NCBI GenBank assembly: GCA_023212695.1
Contig: JALCCG010000052.1
Coordinates: 37,765 to 101,764 of the forward strand
Length of the DNA: 64,000 nucleotides
Reading direction: 5' to 3'
Origin: Sporisorium sorghi
Lineage: Eukaryota; Basidiomycota; Ustilaginomycetes; Ustilaginales; Ustilaginaceae
How positions within the stretch are numbered: the stretch's first letter is position 1; the number at the start of each line of letters is the position of its first letter. Both the position numbers and the translations under genes were made by a program. This document shows, in pieces, positions 31,327 to 40,297 of the stretch. A model generated the notes under the pieces. The model was not told the DNA's origin, did not search any database, and saw nothing but the letters and a program-made list of their open reading frames with translations.

Positions 31327-32022
31327 GGTTGGAAGAATGTCGTAGCAAGTGGCGGATGCGTCGAGCGCAGTTGAGGATGTGTGGAGCCACAGTTTGAGTG
31401 GTGCGGCAAGAGCGAGCCGGAGGAGAATTGCAGCCAAGTCGTGCAGTCGTGAAGTAGATCAAGAGTAGAAGTGTGGAGAAGAGAATGAACGGTGGTCAGT
31501 ACGGGCCAGAGAAGATGAAGACGAGAGAGAACCCGAGTAGCTCTTTATAAGAAAGCCAAGATGGGCGCAAAACAGAGCCCAGACCCGGTGAAATGAAGGA
31601 CAATCCGAGATTGCAGCCTGCAATGGGTGCTTCGCGGTTCCTGCTGCTTTCATTTTTCCCGCCCAAAACGTCCCGACTGGACCGCCTACCGTGCTGGCGC
31701 GCAGTCCGCAGCAGAAGCGCAGCGCAGCCACCTTTGGCGGGTCGGATAGCCCGATGTGAGCCCGAACCCTCCTTTGCTGCGCACATCGACTGCGCAGCAG
31801 CACCGTGGGAAAGGTGAGAGCTTATTCGCCACCGATCGAGCCATCGGCATCGGTTCCGAAACCTTGTTTGGCACAAAAGTCGGTGCGTGCGTGTAGCCTG
31901 GACTTTTCGCCTTTGGTGGGAGTGAGATGGGAGACATGCAGGCAGCGCCGGAGCCCCGCATCCATGCAGCAGCGACCAAAGAGGTGGGTTGTTGGAGAGT
32001 CGTTGTTGTTGTTTGTACTTAC
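31252..32022 (-). other. Possible 771-nt first intron of YPD1 (also contains the alternative promoter)
   Basis: The donor GTAAGT is at 32022 and the acceptor ...CTGACTCACACACAG ends at 31252. A TATA box (minus strand TTATAAAG, 31544-31550) and a pyrimidine-rich start zone lie inside. The same DNA may therefore act as an intron from one promoter and as promoter for a shorter transcript starting at the ATG at 31326. Confidence 0.4.
31544..31550 (-). promoter_or_regulatory. YPD1: TATA box candidate for the short YPD1 transcript
   Basis: The sequence is TTATAAAG on the minus strand, about 220 bases upstream of the ATG at 31326. It is followed by a CT-rich stretch (CTCTCTCGTCTTCATCTTCT) that looks like a fungal transcription start zone. 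Confidence 0.4.
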
Positions 32023-32037
32023 AGCTTCACTCGACAT
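32023..32037 (-). CDS. YPD1: Candidate alternative first exon of YPD1 (MSSEA)
   Basis: The exon reads ATG TCG AGT GAA GCT followed directly by GTAAGT. It is exactly five codons, phase 0, and joins in frame to GGTGCCGACG at 31251. The context before ATG (ACATC) has A at -3. The resulting N-terminus MSSEAGADGASG is short and acidic, as in other fungal YPD1 proteins. It is not proven without transcript data. Confidence 0.45.
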
Positions 32038-32701
32038 GATGTTCTGTGTCTATGGGAGATGTAGGTCGATCTCTTTTTCGCGAGACGTTCTTTTCGGCGT
32101 GACTTTTGTAGTCGAGTTCGCTAGCCAATTGAAGCTTCTCGAGTTCTAGCGATCGATCCAGGAGGTGTCGCCGTGTAGCAGACTTGAGTGTAGGTCGATG
32201 GATCCGTGAGCGTTGTCAAGTCGATTCGACGGCGTGATCACAAAGCGTTTTCGTCACGAGAAGATTTGCTGTCTGCAAACAACGACGTCGTCGAGGTCAC
32301 CGGATAACGAGGCGAGAGAAAAAAGGATCGTCGAGTCCGAGTGACGGAATGTGTGTCTCTTTGAGGGCAGATGGTGATGAAGAGGAGGAAGGAAACGATT
32401 GAAAAGACAATGGAACGAGAAGAGGCCTCAGAAGCGTGTGTCTGTGTGCGTGACGAGCAGCGTGACTTTTTTAGACGCAGTGGCAGTCGAAGGGCAGAGT
32501 GAGCTTTTGATCTGCCGTCGCCTCGCCTGTGCTTCAGAACCAACGTCAGTCAGCCGGTCACTCGCCCGCCCTCTTCAGCCGCATCACTTCCGTCATCCGA
32601 CACACACTTCGTCAACCCAATTTCCATTTTTCTCTTTTTCCCCTTTTTTTTCCCCTTTTTTCCGTCTCTCTCTCTCTCTCTGCCACTCTGCCTCAGTCTT
32701 C

Positions 32702-32723
32702 TTTTTTTTTTTTTTTTTTTTTT
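32702..32723 (+). repeat. Poly-T tract, 22 nt
   Basis: An uninterrupted run of T in a broader pyrimidine-rich stretch (32600-32810). Confidence 0.95.
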
Positions 32724-33015
32724 CTGATTCCATCTCCGCTCTCCCTGGTCTGTTGCGCTCTTCTCCCCCTTCGATTTTTTTTTCTGTTTGTCCTTTTTCT
32801 CCCTTTTTCGAAACAGAAGCAGCAGCTGCCGCACTCTTCTTTGCCGTTTGCAGCAACAGTCCATTTGAACTCGACGCTTGCCATACCGGTGCACTCGTAG
32901 CTGAGGCTGACAATTACCTACGTACTCAGACCTGCGAGTTCAGGAAAACAAGAAGGGAGATGGGGCCAACTCTCGGCTTGTGTGGGAGAGTTGACTGCAG
33001 CTGCCAGAGAGGGGG

Positions 33016-33042
33016 AAAAAAAAAAAAAAAAAAAAAAAAAAA
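33016..33042 (+). repeat. Poly-A tract, 27 nt
   Basis: An uninterrupted run of A, about 290 bases after the poly-T tract and complementary to it. Confidence 0.95.
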
Positions 33043-34991
33043 GGGAAATGCAACTGGCTCAGGTAAAGTGAAGTCAAGCGGTGCGGATTTTAGGGCTTTG
33101 CAAATCTGGCAGCAGTGGGCGATCTACGCGAAAAGTAACGCGACACCGCCCGCCGAGCGACGCAGGGCCACGAGGGAGAGAGCTGTTGTTGGAACTCACT
33201 CGTGGTGCCTCTCACTCGGGGCAAGCCCTCGTGCTGCACACATGCGCAGGCGTGCACTCACTCGCTCGCTCAAGATGTCGAACTGACTGGCTTAACCCCG
33301 CAGCAGCAGAGAAGCGTCAAAAGAGGTCAGACACCGCTGGGTAAACGGAGATTTGAAACGTCTGCAACAAAAGCGGACCGAAGCCAGGCCGTTGATTCTC
33401 CGACTCGTCACACATCACCACTCTCTGCTCATGCTCTCCCTCTCTTCCCTCTCGAATTGTGTTCGGTTTGGTTTCCACTGCGCCGGGTTTGGCTGTGCAC
33501 CGCTTCGATCGCTTTGCATCGTTTGTTTGCTTTTTCTTTTTCAACTGCTGCTGCGCTGTGAGAGTTGGCTGTACAGCGCACCGGCAAATGACGCACTCCA
33601 GCCCGTTGTTTGTCGACTGGACTGGCTGGCTGGAACTCGCCGCAGAAGCGCAGAAATCTTATCTAGGCGAGCCGTCACACACAGGATTCGATTTTGTCTT
33701 CCGTGAAGCTTCTTGTTCCTTGCCTTCTTTTGAGATGCACACAATGGCCGGTGGTTTCCGCTTGGATGCCACGATTCAGATCGAGTCGAAAGTTCTCTTC
33801 GCTCTCGGTGTCATGTCGATCGAACCTCTAAACTGCGGGCGACACATGGCAAACCCGCTCGCTTAACCTCTGTGTTTTTTTTTTTTTTTTTCTGCCTTCG
33901 ATCGCTAAGAGTTTCGTTCGCTTGACATTGACGTTGACGTTTCTGGAGTGCTGATCGATGAGGTAGGCCCGCGGCAAGACTCGCTCCTCCTGCCGCGACC
34001 GTCTGGACCAACGACAAACTGGCCTTGCCATGCGCTGCTAGATGGCGACCAGCAAACCGCGATGCTGAGATCCAGAACGCCGAGCCCGCCCAGATCTTGG
34101 GTGCCTCGACAGACAACATCGCGCGTGCCTGCATCTCACACTTCGGACCTTCGTCGACATCGGGCGGCTCCCCAGCTCCCTCCCTGCGCCGGCTCCGCAT
34201 CGTTTGCGTCCTGTTCCACTGCAAATTCGTCTCTCTCCGAACTCCGCCGCCTTTCCTGCCACAATACAATAAACCTTTGCTGGCTTTCCATACAACGACT
34301 GTCTTCCATGTCGTCCGTACCCTGGGATTCGGATTTTGCCCCGTCCCTTTCGCTCGCCGAAGCGTCAAGTACCATGACGCCGCCGCAGCCGCACGACCGC
34401 AACGAGAGACAGTGCGTCCGCGGCACCCCCAAGCGCCTCGTGGCCAGCACAGTTCGCTCTAAACTTACTCTGTTCCTGAGTCGTGTGTTGAGCTCTAATC
34501 CACGAGTGGATGGCGAGCACACGCGAGCAAACATGTGCTACTCCATGCCCCCGTAAGCGAGCCACCCTCGGCCCCGACCTGCGTTCCCGCCATCCCGACT
34601 TGGCCGACCCCTCAGCTTTCCATGTCCTTCCACGTTGTCTCCCTCGGGTAGCTGCAGCTGCTGCTGCTGATGCTGCCACTGTCCTGGATCGAATCGGGTC
34701 CTGATCAGGCTCACACTCAGCTCAAGATCTCGATCGACTCCGGTACCACTGAATCCTTGAAAGACCTCCTCTCCTCGTAGCACCAGGACCTCGTCACAGC
34801 ACTACAAGCCGGTCCATGCGTAAGAAAAGAGGTGTTTTAGATTCGTTTCGCAGCGTTGGCGGATATTACATTGTTAGCAGCACAAGAGCGGCGCAAGGTA
34901 CAAAAAAAGAGACCTCGCAAATCCCACTCTGATAGCAGGATTCCAAAAGGCGGCAAAGGAGAGAGCATCGACGAACTCGCCAATCCCCCGC

Positions 34992-35971
34992 TTAGGCCTC
35001 AAAGGTGACGGCAGCGCCGAGCTTGTGGGCGTTGGCCGAGGCCTGCGAGTCGCTCAGCTTGACCGTGTCGAGAGCAAGACCGAACGAGGCCTTGACACCG
35101 GGACGCAGAGCCTGGGTGTAGCCGAGGCAGAGGATACCGGCGTGGTTGATCTTGGCCTTGACAAAGGCGGCGTTGTCGAGGTACGTCTTGGTGCCCACCT
35201 CGAGGTTGACGTTCGAGTTGGGGCTCTTGGAGTCGTACGTGGCACGCGCACCCGCCTCGGTGTCGGCGTTGACGCGGTGGTAGTAGCTGGCCGAGTAGGT
35301 CGAGAGGTTGCCGAGGCCGTGGAAGGTGACGGCGTAGTCGGGAGCGTGGAAGCCGGCGCCGAGGTTGTAGCGGCTCAGCTTGCCGTCCTTGACGTCGTAG
35401 CTCGCCTCGGCACCGGCGAGGAAGCCGTCGCGGCCGAGCACGGCGTCAGCGGTGAAGATGGGGCCCTTGAAAAGGTCGAGGTGCTGACGGGTGTGCAGGC
35501 CGGGCTGCTTGTAGGTGGAAGCGAAGAGCGCGGTCTTGGACTGCTTCTCGGGCACGAGCGTGGAGACGAGCTCGAGCTTGAGGCCCTTAGCGATGTGGTT
35601 CTCGAGCTCAATGTGGTTGCGGAGAACGTTGGAGGTGGACCAGGCCTGGGTGAAGGTGAGGCCGTTCTTCTTGTCCTCCCACTTGGCCTCGAGGTCGCCG
35701 TTGATGGCCTGCGACTTGGAGTCACGGATGCCGAGGACACGGAAGGTGACACCGTTGGGGGTCTTGGTCTTGACCTCGAGCGAGTTGCCGTGGATGGGGT
35801 AGTCCTTGGAGAGGAGGTCACCGGCGGCCTTGCCTGTCGATTGTGAAGTGAAGGGTGGAAGAGGATGATCAACATGTGTCCCAGTTCGCACTGAAAAGCG
35901 GAGAGACTAGACGTCAACTTACCAAGGTCCTTCCAGGAGGGGGGAACGGGCTGAGAGGCGACAGGAGCCAT
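34992..35971 (-). CDS. POR1: Mitochondrial outer-membrane porin (VDAC), two exons
   Basis: VDAC is the 19-strand beta-barrel for metabolite and ADP/ATP passage across the mitochondrial outer membrane. Exon 1 is 35923-35971 and exon 2 is 34992-35833. The 89-base intron (35834-35922) has donor GTAAGT and acceptor ATCGACAG. The joined frame gives 296 residues, close to the usual 280-290. It starts MAPVASQPVPPSWKDLGKAA, the typical VDAC N-terminal helix. Exon 2 continues with DLLSKDYPIHGNSLEVKTKT and alternating beta-strand segments such as GLTFTQAWSTSN, and ends LGAAVTFEA. The frame of exon 2 extends a little into the intron but has no ATG there, which supports the splice. The gene is divergent from IGO1 across 1.9 kb. 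Confidence 0.95.
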
Positions 35972-37885
35972 TTTGCTGAAGGAGTGTCAAAGGAAGACGC
36001 CGGCGTTGTGAGTCAGTAAAAGATGTTGAGCGAGGATGGCATCACTCGATGTCTGTTGATGGTCACGTATGGGGCCCATCTCGGCAGCAGCAGCGGCCGC
36101 TACTCGCCATCCAGATGGATGCCACCCGGCCACTCCTGTGGATCTGCGTTGCGAGTGACAGGCGCGATTGATGCTGTTTCGCGCATCCGGAAAAAGGATC
36201 GCACTTACATTATTAGATGTAAGACGAAGGCGACGTGATACAGAGGGGTGTAGGAGATGGTGGAGCAAAAGCAAGACGCGAACGAACGATGGTGGAGGAT
36301 TTGCTCTCTCTCTCTCTCTCTCTCTCTCTGCTTCCCTCAACTTGGGAGTGTTGTTGGACGCTGACCGTGCGACGAGGAAAATTGCACTTGGCTGAAAATG
36401 GCTCCCTTTTTTTGGTCTTTTTCGGCCGCGAACGGATCAGGTGAAAATTGCGAGCAAAAAGACGCGCTCAACCAACACGCACGCAAAGTACAGCGGCAGC
36501 AGCAGCAGGCACAACAAACAACACCGATCTCTTTCCCTCATTTCTGCCTCTGTGGCCATCCTTCCTCTTTGATGCAGGCACAGTGAGCGTTGCGTTGCTC
36601 GTGGCAAGCGCGCGCCTGCGAATCAAGCAAGGCGTGATCGTCGTTGGTGTATGATAGACAGAGCGGGTGTGAGCGCGTGTCCTTCTCCAAGCAAGGCCTG
36701 CGCAAAACCGGATGTAGCGGCTATGCGGACAACAGCTCGCTCGACCTTCTTTAATGATGATGCCCAACAGCCCGTCGAGAACTGCAAGCATGGCCACGAC
36801 CGACATGAACGGATATTTCCATTCAAGACCCTGGCCTAACATTCCACTCACGAGGTGGAACAGAAACCATGACGTTTTCCTTCCGTTGCGAAGGCTGAGA
36901 AAGACAACGAGCTCATCATCCCAACGTTGGCATCTGTCAGAAAGGCTTCTCATGCTTTCGGACGGATGAGGTTGATGGCCTCGCCAACAACGACTCACGG
37001 CACGTTTTCGTTTGGTTCGGTCTGAAATCAACGAGCAGGTGAGGTCACGCTGCTGCCTTGGCTCTTTCACCTCCACGCTTTTGTTACTGTATTTGAAGCA
37101 GCCTGGCGAGAATTGCCAACATTGGCACACTGAAAAAGTGCCTCGGCGCTCGAAAGGCCCTTGAGTCCGTGCGCGCCAACAGTCCAACTGCTCCAGATCA
37201 CCACCGGGCACAGTCTGGGCTGTCAATTCGTCGGATTCCTGTCTCTGTCTGTCTTCTCATGCTGAGCTCGTGACACACACACACACCCGCGTCAGAGAGT
37301 CGGACCCTGTGTCTCTCTCTCTTTCCGCCTTGGCAAGGTTGCGGGAAGGGAGATGCGATATCGGCATGCTTTTGGTGCGTGTGTGCGTGCGTGCCAGTCT
37401 AGAAAGAGGCCCGAGGGCCAAGGGGAGATTTCAAAGACTTGTGTGTGACAACGCAGCAGTGGCTGGCGAACGCAAGCCTCGCTCTCTCGCTCTCTTCTGT
37501 GAAGTCACACGGCCAGCTCGGCTGTTCGTTCTTTGCTGTTTCCTCTGTGGGTGTGGAAATTTCGCTGCGACGACTGAACCCTGAGTCAAAGCCCAGAGGT
37601 TGGATGCTGTATTCCCTCCTTCCTCTGCCATCACCATCGTCGCATTCTGATCATCACCATCATCCAACAGCAGCTCATCTCCATCTCTCGAGGCCAGCAG
37701 CACACACACCGACCCATCTCCACCCTCGTTACCTTCACAAAAAAAAAAAAAAAGAATTCTCTCGCCTGCCCTGGACTTCCTGATTGACCACTCTTAGTTG
37801 CAAGGTGGCATCCTTGGACAGAAACATCCAGCCCGACGCTCTCTTCCCTCTCTCTTCTCACGGCTACTCTCCGCTTCTCAGCAAC
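35972..37885. promoter_or_regulatory. Divergent upstream region of POR1 and IGO1
   Basis: This is 1.9 kb between two divergent start codons. It contains (CT)13 at 36304-36329, further CT-rich tracts, and a poly-A run followed by CT-rich sequence at about 37738-37790 just before IGO1. A 252-codon minus-strand frame (36468-37226) begins with TTG and shows no family features. No gene is supported. Confidence 0.55.
36304..36329 (+). repeat. Microsatellite (CT)13
   Basis: An uninterrupted CT dinucleotide run in the POR1 upstream region. Confidence 0.95.
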
Positions 37886-38344
37886 ATGCTCCCGGCCCAG
37901 CGCAACAAGATCGACATCTCGTCGTTGAACGAGGAGGAGCAGAAGCTCTTCCGACTCTACGGCAAGCTGCCCAAGAAGGACCTGCTCCAGAACAAGCTCA
38001 AGGAGCGCAAGTACTTTGACTCGGGCGACTACGCCCTCTCGAAAGCCGGCAAGGCGCCGCAACAGTCGGTCGGCACCGCTATTCCCAACCCAGAGATGAT
38101 TCCGCACGCCTCGACCGTCACCTCGCCCGGTGTCAATGCCGTCTCGCCTCCTGGCTCGCTGCCCGGTCAGCAAGGCGCTCCTCAGTCCGTACCCGTCAAC
38201 GTCCCCGGCGCTGCCGGTCTCGCCTCGCGTCCACAAGTGGGCGCCTTCCCAATCAGCGGTGCCGGCTCGAGTCCCGGCAAGGAGAGCAGCTCGCTCGGAC
38301 GCGAAGAGCACGTCGTCAACGCCGACGACGCCATGCAGGACTAA
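37886..38344 (+). CDS. IGO1: Endosulfine-family PP2A-B55 inhibitor, IGO1-like
   Basis: This is a 152-residue protein. The endosulfine core fills the first 55 residues: DISSLNEEEQKLFRLYGKLP, then KKDLLQNKLKERKYFDSGDY and ALSKAGK. The FDSGDY motif contains the Ser (residue 46) that Greatwall/Rim15 kinase phosphorylates; the phosphoprotein then inhibits PP2A-B55, promoting mitotic entry and, in yeast, the quiescence programme. The remainder is Pro/Ser/Gly-rich. I start at the ATG at 37886, because the 34 codons upstream in frame have no ATG and the family normally begins M-x-PAQRNK. The poly-A/CT-rich sequence just upstream is consistent with a fungal transcription start. Confidence 0.94.
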   Translation: MLPAQRNKIDISSLNEEEQKLFRLYGKLPKKDLLQNKLKERKYFDSGDYALSKAGKAPQQSVGTAIPNPEMIPHASTVTSPGVNAVSPPGSLPGQQGAPQSVPVNVPGAAGLASRPQVGAFPISGAGSSPGKESSSLGREEHVVNADDAMQD

Positions 38345-39441
38345 GCAGCAACAGCCACAACATCGCACCAGCAATCTGCAGTCATTCACGCTGCTGCACA
38401 TACACTCGAATTCAATCGCTGGGTCGTGTGTGTGCCTCGGTCTGGCTGGCTGCCAACGCTGGGATCCACACGCCTCTACACATCTTGGCGTGACCATAAG
38501 ATTCACTGGAAGATCCACGGAAGTCACTTCTGCAAACGATCTCATCGCAACTCTCTTTCTCGCTCTCCTTCCATCAGACCCGCGCTCTGAACCCCTTTGC
38601 CGCTCCCACGTGCAAATAGAGACACGGTGCCATCTTCCTCCAGGAAAGATCGAAAGCACCTTACCTCTCGAGCCTTGCACCCGTCAGCGCCATGCGAATG
38701 GCAGCACCCTACTTCGAATACGCTGCCACGCTGCAGCTTCAAGATTGCGCTCCTCCGTCATTGACTTCGACTCGACTTCGGCGAACCTCGAAACTCGTGC
38801 ACGCCCAACAGCGTCACAGCAGATAGCTTTGTCTTCGCCGCATATCCCCGCTCGAGATGGCCAGCGTTGCACGAGCAACGCAGCCCGGAGGCTTGTGCCG
38901 GGCCGTGTGCCGTGTGTGGAGCTCGCTCCGTTGGGTTTCTCGACAGCATCGTCATCGAGTGCTTTTCGAAGGGGTGGCATCGTCTCCCTGGCCGAAACTC
39001 CGGCGGCTCGGTGGTCACCCTGCGCTCGAGATGGCCCTCATCCATCGGAATCTTGAATCACATTGGCCTGTCGTCGCCCCTCATTGTATCATGGTACCGT
39101 CTCGTTGTTCTTTTGTTCTTGGTTGTGTATCGGCTTCTTTCTCGTTTTCTTGTCTCTCAGGTCTTGTTCGCAATGCAGATTCCAGTGCAACCAGAGCTGA
39201 CGGCTGTCGACTCTCTTCGGCGCTGCATGTTGATCGAGGTCCGGTTGTGTGCAGCTCATTTAAACTTGAGTCGAATTGTGAGCGTCGGATGCAATCGAAA
39301 GGTTTATTTTTGCGACCTCCCTTTTTGGGTCATTTTTTGAGAGGTTTTTAGAAGGCAAGCAAAGTCACAATAGATGCGACCATATACTGCTTGGCTCGTC
39401 GTCTGTACCTCTGAGCAAGCATCCTTCGGTCTCAGCAGGTC
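38345..39441. other. Spacer downstream of IGO1
   Basis: This is 1.1 kb. It includes the IGO1 3' UTR. Several open frames (up to 308 codons, beginning inside IGO1 out of frame) overlap on both strands without recognisable motifs. I see no supported gene. Confidence 0.5.
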
Positions 39442-39744
39442 ATGTGTGCCCAAGGGGTGCACACGCTAGAAGGAGCAAGGCGCTCCAGAATGATGTTGAT
39501 CGAAAAAGAAAGCACGCCGCTGTTCGGCGAGTGGGCGGTAACCCTCAGCGACCCCGCCTTTTGTTGTCGGAGCTTTTGCATCCTCCGAAAGATGTATGTA
39601 ACCTCTCGGCTTCTATTGCAGGAGATGGAGCGAGATCCCGATGCGGGGTGGACACCTCCGCGGACTGTCACAGTCGCTCGCAAGAACAGCAACGACGATG
39701 ATCAACGCGCGCAAGTGAATGCGTGGCTGCTGGAACAGCGCTAA
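39442..39744 (+). CDS. Candidate small spliced gene, 72-residue FGxW-motif protein
   Basis: Reading by eye, an ATG at 39442 starts exon 1 (39442-39537), which encodes ...IEKESTPLFGEWA. A donor GTAACC at 39538 and an acceptor TTCTATTGCAG ending at 39621 bound an 84-base intron with a branch-like TGTAACC. Exon 2 (39622-39744) encodes EMERDPDAGWTPPRTVTVAR, then KNSNDDDQRAQVNAWLLEQR, then stop. Because 84 is a multiple of three, the unspliced frame is also open (100 residues). The order P-x-FG-x-W, a short spacer, an aromatic-Thr, then A-R-K recalls the short NOI/RIN4-like motif found in plants and in small fungal proteins; this resemblance is tentative. No function is claimed. An in-frame stop lies upstream, so this is the first ATG unless another exon precedes it. 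Confidence 0.5.
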   Translation: MCAQGVHTLEGARRSRMMLIEKESTPLFGEWAVTLSDPAFCCRSFCILRKMYVTSRLLLQEMERDPDAGWTPPRTVTVARKNSNDDDQRAQVNAWLLEQR

Positions 39745-40297
39745 GATTAGGCTTCAGCCCACGCATTTTGGGTTTGGGCAAACAAACGCTTGCTGTGGCA
39801 GCTTCTGGATGATCACGAGCGGGACTCGCCGTTGCTGGCTGTGAGAGTAGATAACGTGCTACTAATTGGCAACTGCTGAGCGTACCGCGGAGAAGAGAGA
39901 GAGCTAAATCTCCTCGCTTGCAGGCGAGCTACACTTGCCAGAGGTTGCCGTCATCGCTGCCGCTTACGCCGCATTTTGTCCCGTCTTTTCGGCGCTTTCA
40001 CACTTGTGCCCCACACACCAATTGTTTGACAGGTTACCACCCAAAGCTCCCCTCGAAAGATCGAGAATGCACTCAGTGCTTGGTCCCTCATCAGGGGAGA
40101 GCAGTCAACTGGTAATGCACCGCTCTCCACTCTCTTTCGATCCAACCATATATACATCTGCGGCGAGTCCGGTGGTTCCTTCTCGTCGTCATCCCTCCCT
40201 CAAGGATCGTACCTACGATACGTCCTCTCCCTTCCTTCTATCCGCATCACCCTCGTAACTCAGCACCACACGAAAACCAGACTCGGGATTCGCAGCC
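39745..40297. promoter_or_regulatory. Upstream region of the cytochrome P450 gene
   Basis: This is 553 bases. A TATA-like box (ATATATA, 40148-40154) lies about 145 bases before the P450 ATG and is followed by CT-rich sequence (40175-40245) that looks like a start zone. No gene is supported. Confidence 0.5.
40148..40154 (+). promoter_or_regulatory. TATA box candidate of the P450 gene
   Basis: ATATATA lies about 145 bases upstream of the start codon, with a pyrimidine-rich stretch following it. Confidence 0.45.

Larger units (their letters stand above)
32038..34991. other. Gene-poor spacer between YPD1 and the porin gene
   Basis: This is 2.95 kb. It holds a T22 tract (32702-32723), an A27 tract (33016-33042) and CT-rich stretches. 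A weak candidate for a small spliced gene on the plus strand lies around 34308-34675. Other open frames pass through homopolymers and lack motifs. Part of it should be the YPD1 upstream region and the porin 3' flank. Confidence 0.5.

Noticed and set aside
32399..33286. 295-codon plus-strand frame through the poly-T and poly-A tracts
   Set aside because: It encodes poly-Phe and poly-Lys runs from homopolymers; coding content is implausible.
36468..37226. 252-codon minus-strand frame between POR1 and IGO1
   Set aside because: It opens with TTG, has no good ATG context, no family motif, and overlaps plus-strand frames of similar quality.
38130..39056. 308-codon plus-strand frame beginning inside IGO1
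   Set aside because: It starts out of frame inside a well supported gene and continues through its 3' UTR; the translated sequence is Ser/Arg/Pro-rich without domain features.
40085..40160. tRNA-like string with a GAGAGCAGTCAACTGGTAATGC segment
   Set aside because: It resembles a D arm, but no acceptor or T stem pairs around it, so no cloverleaf forms.
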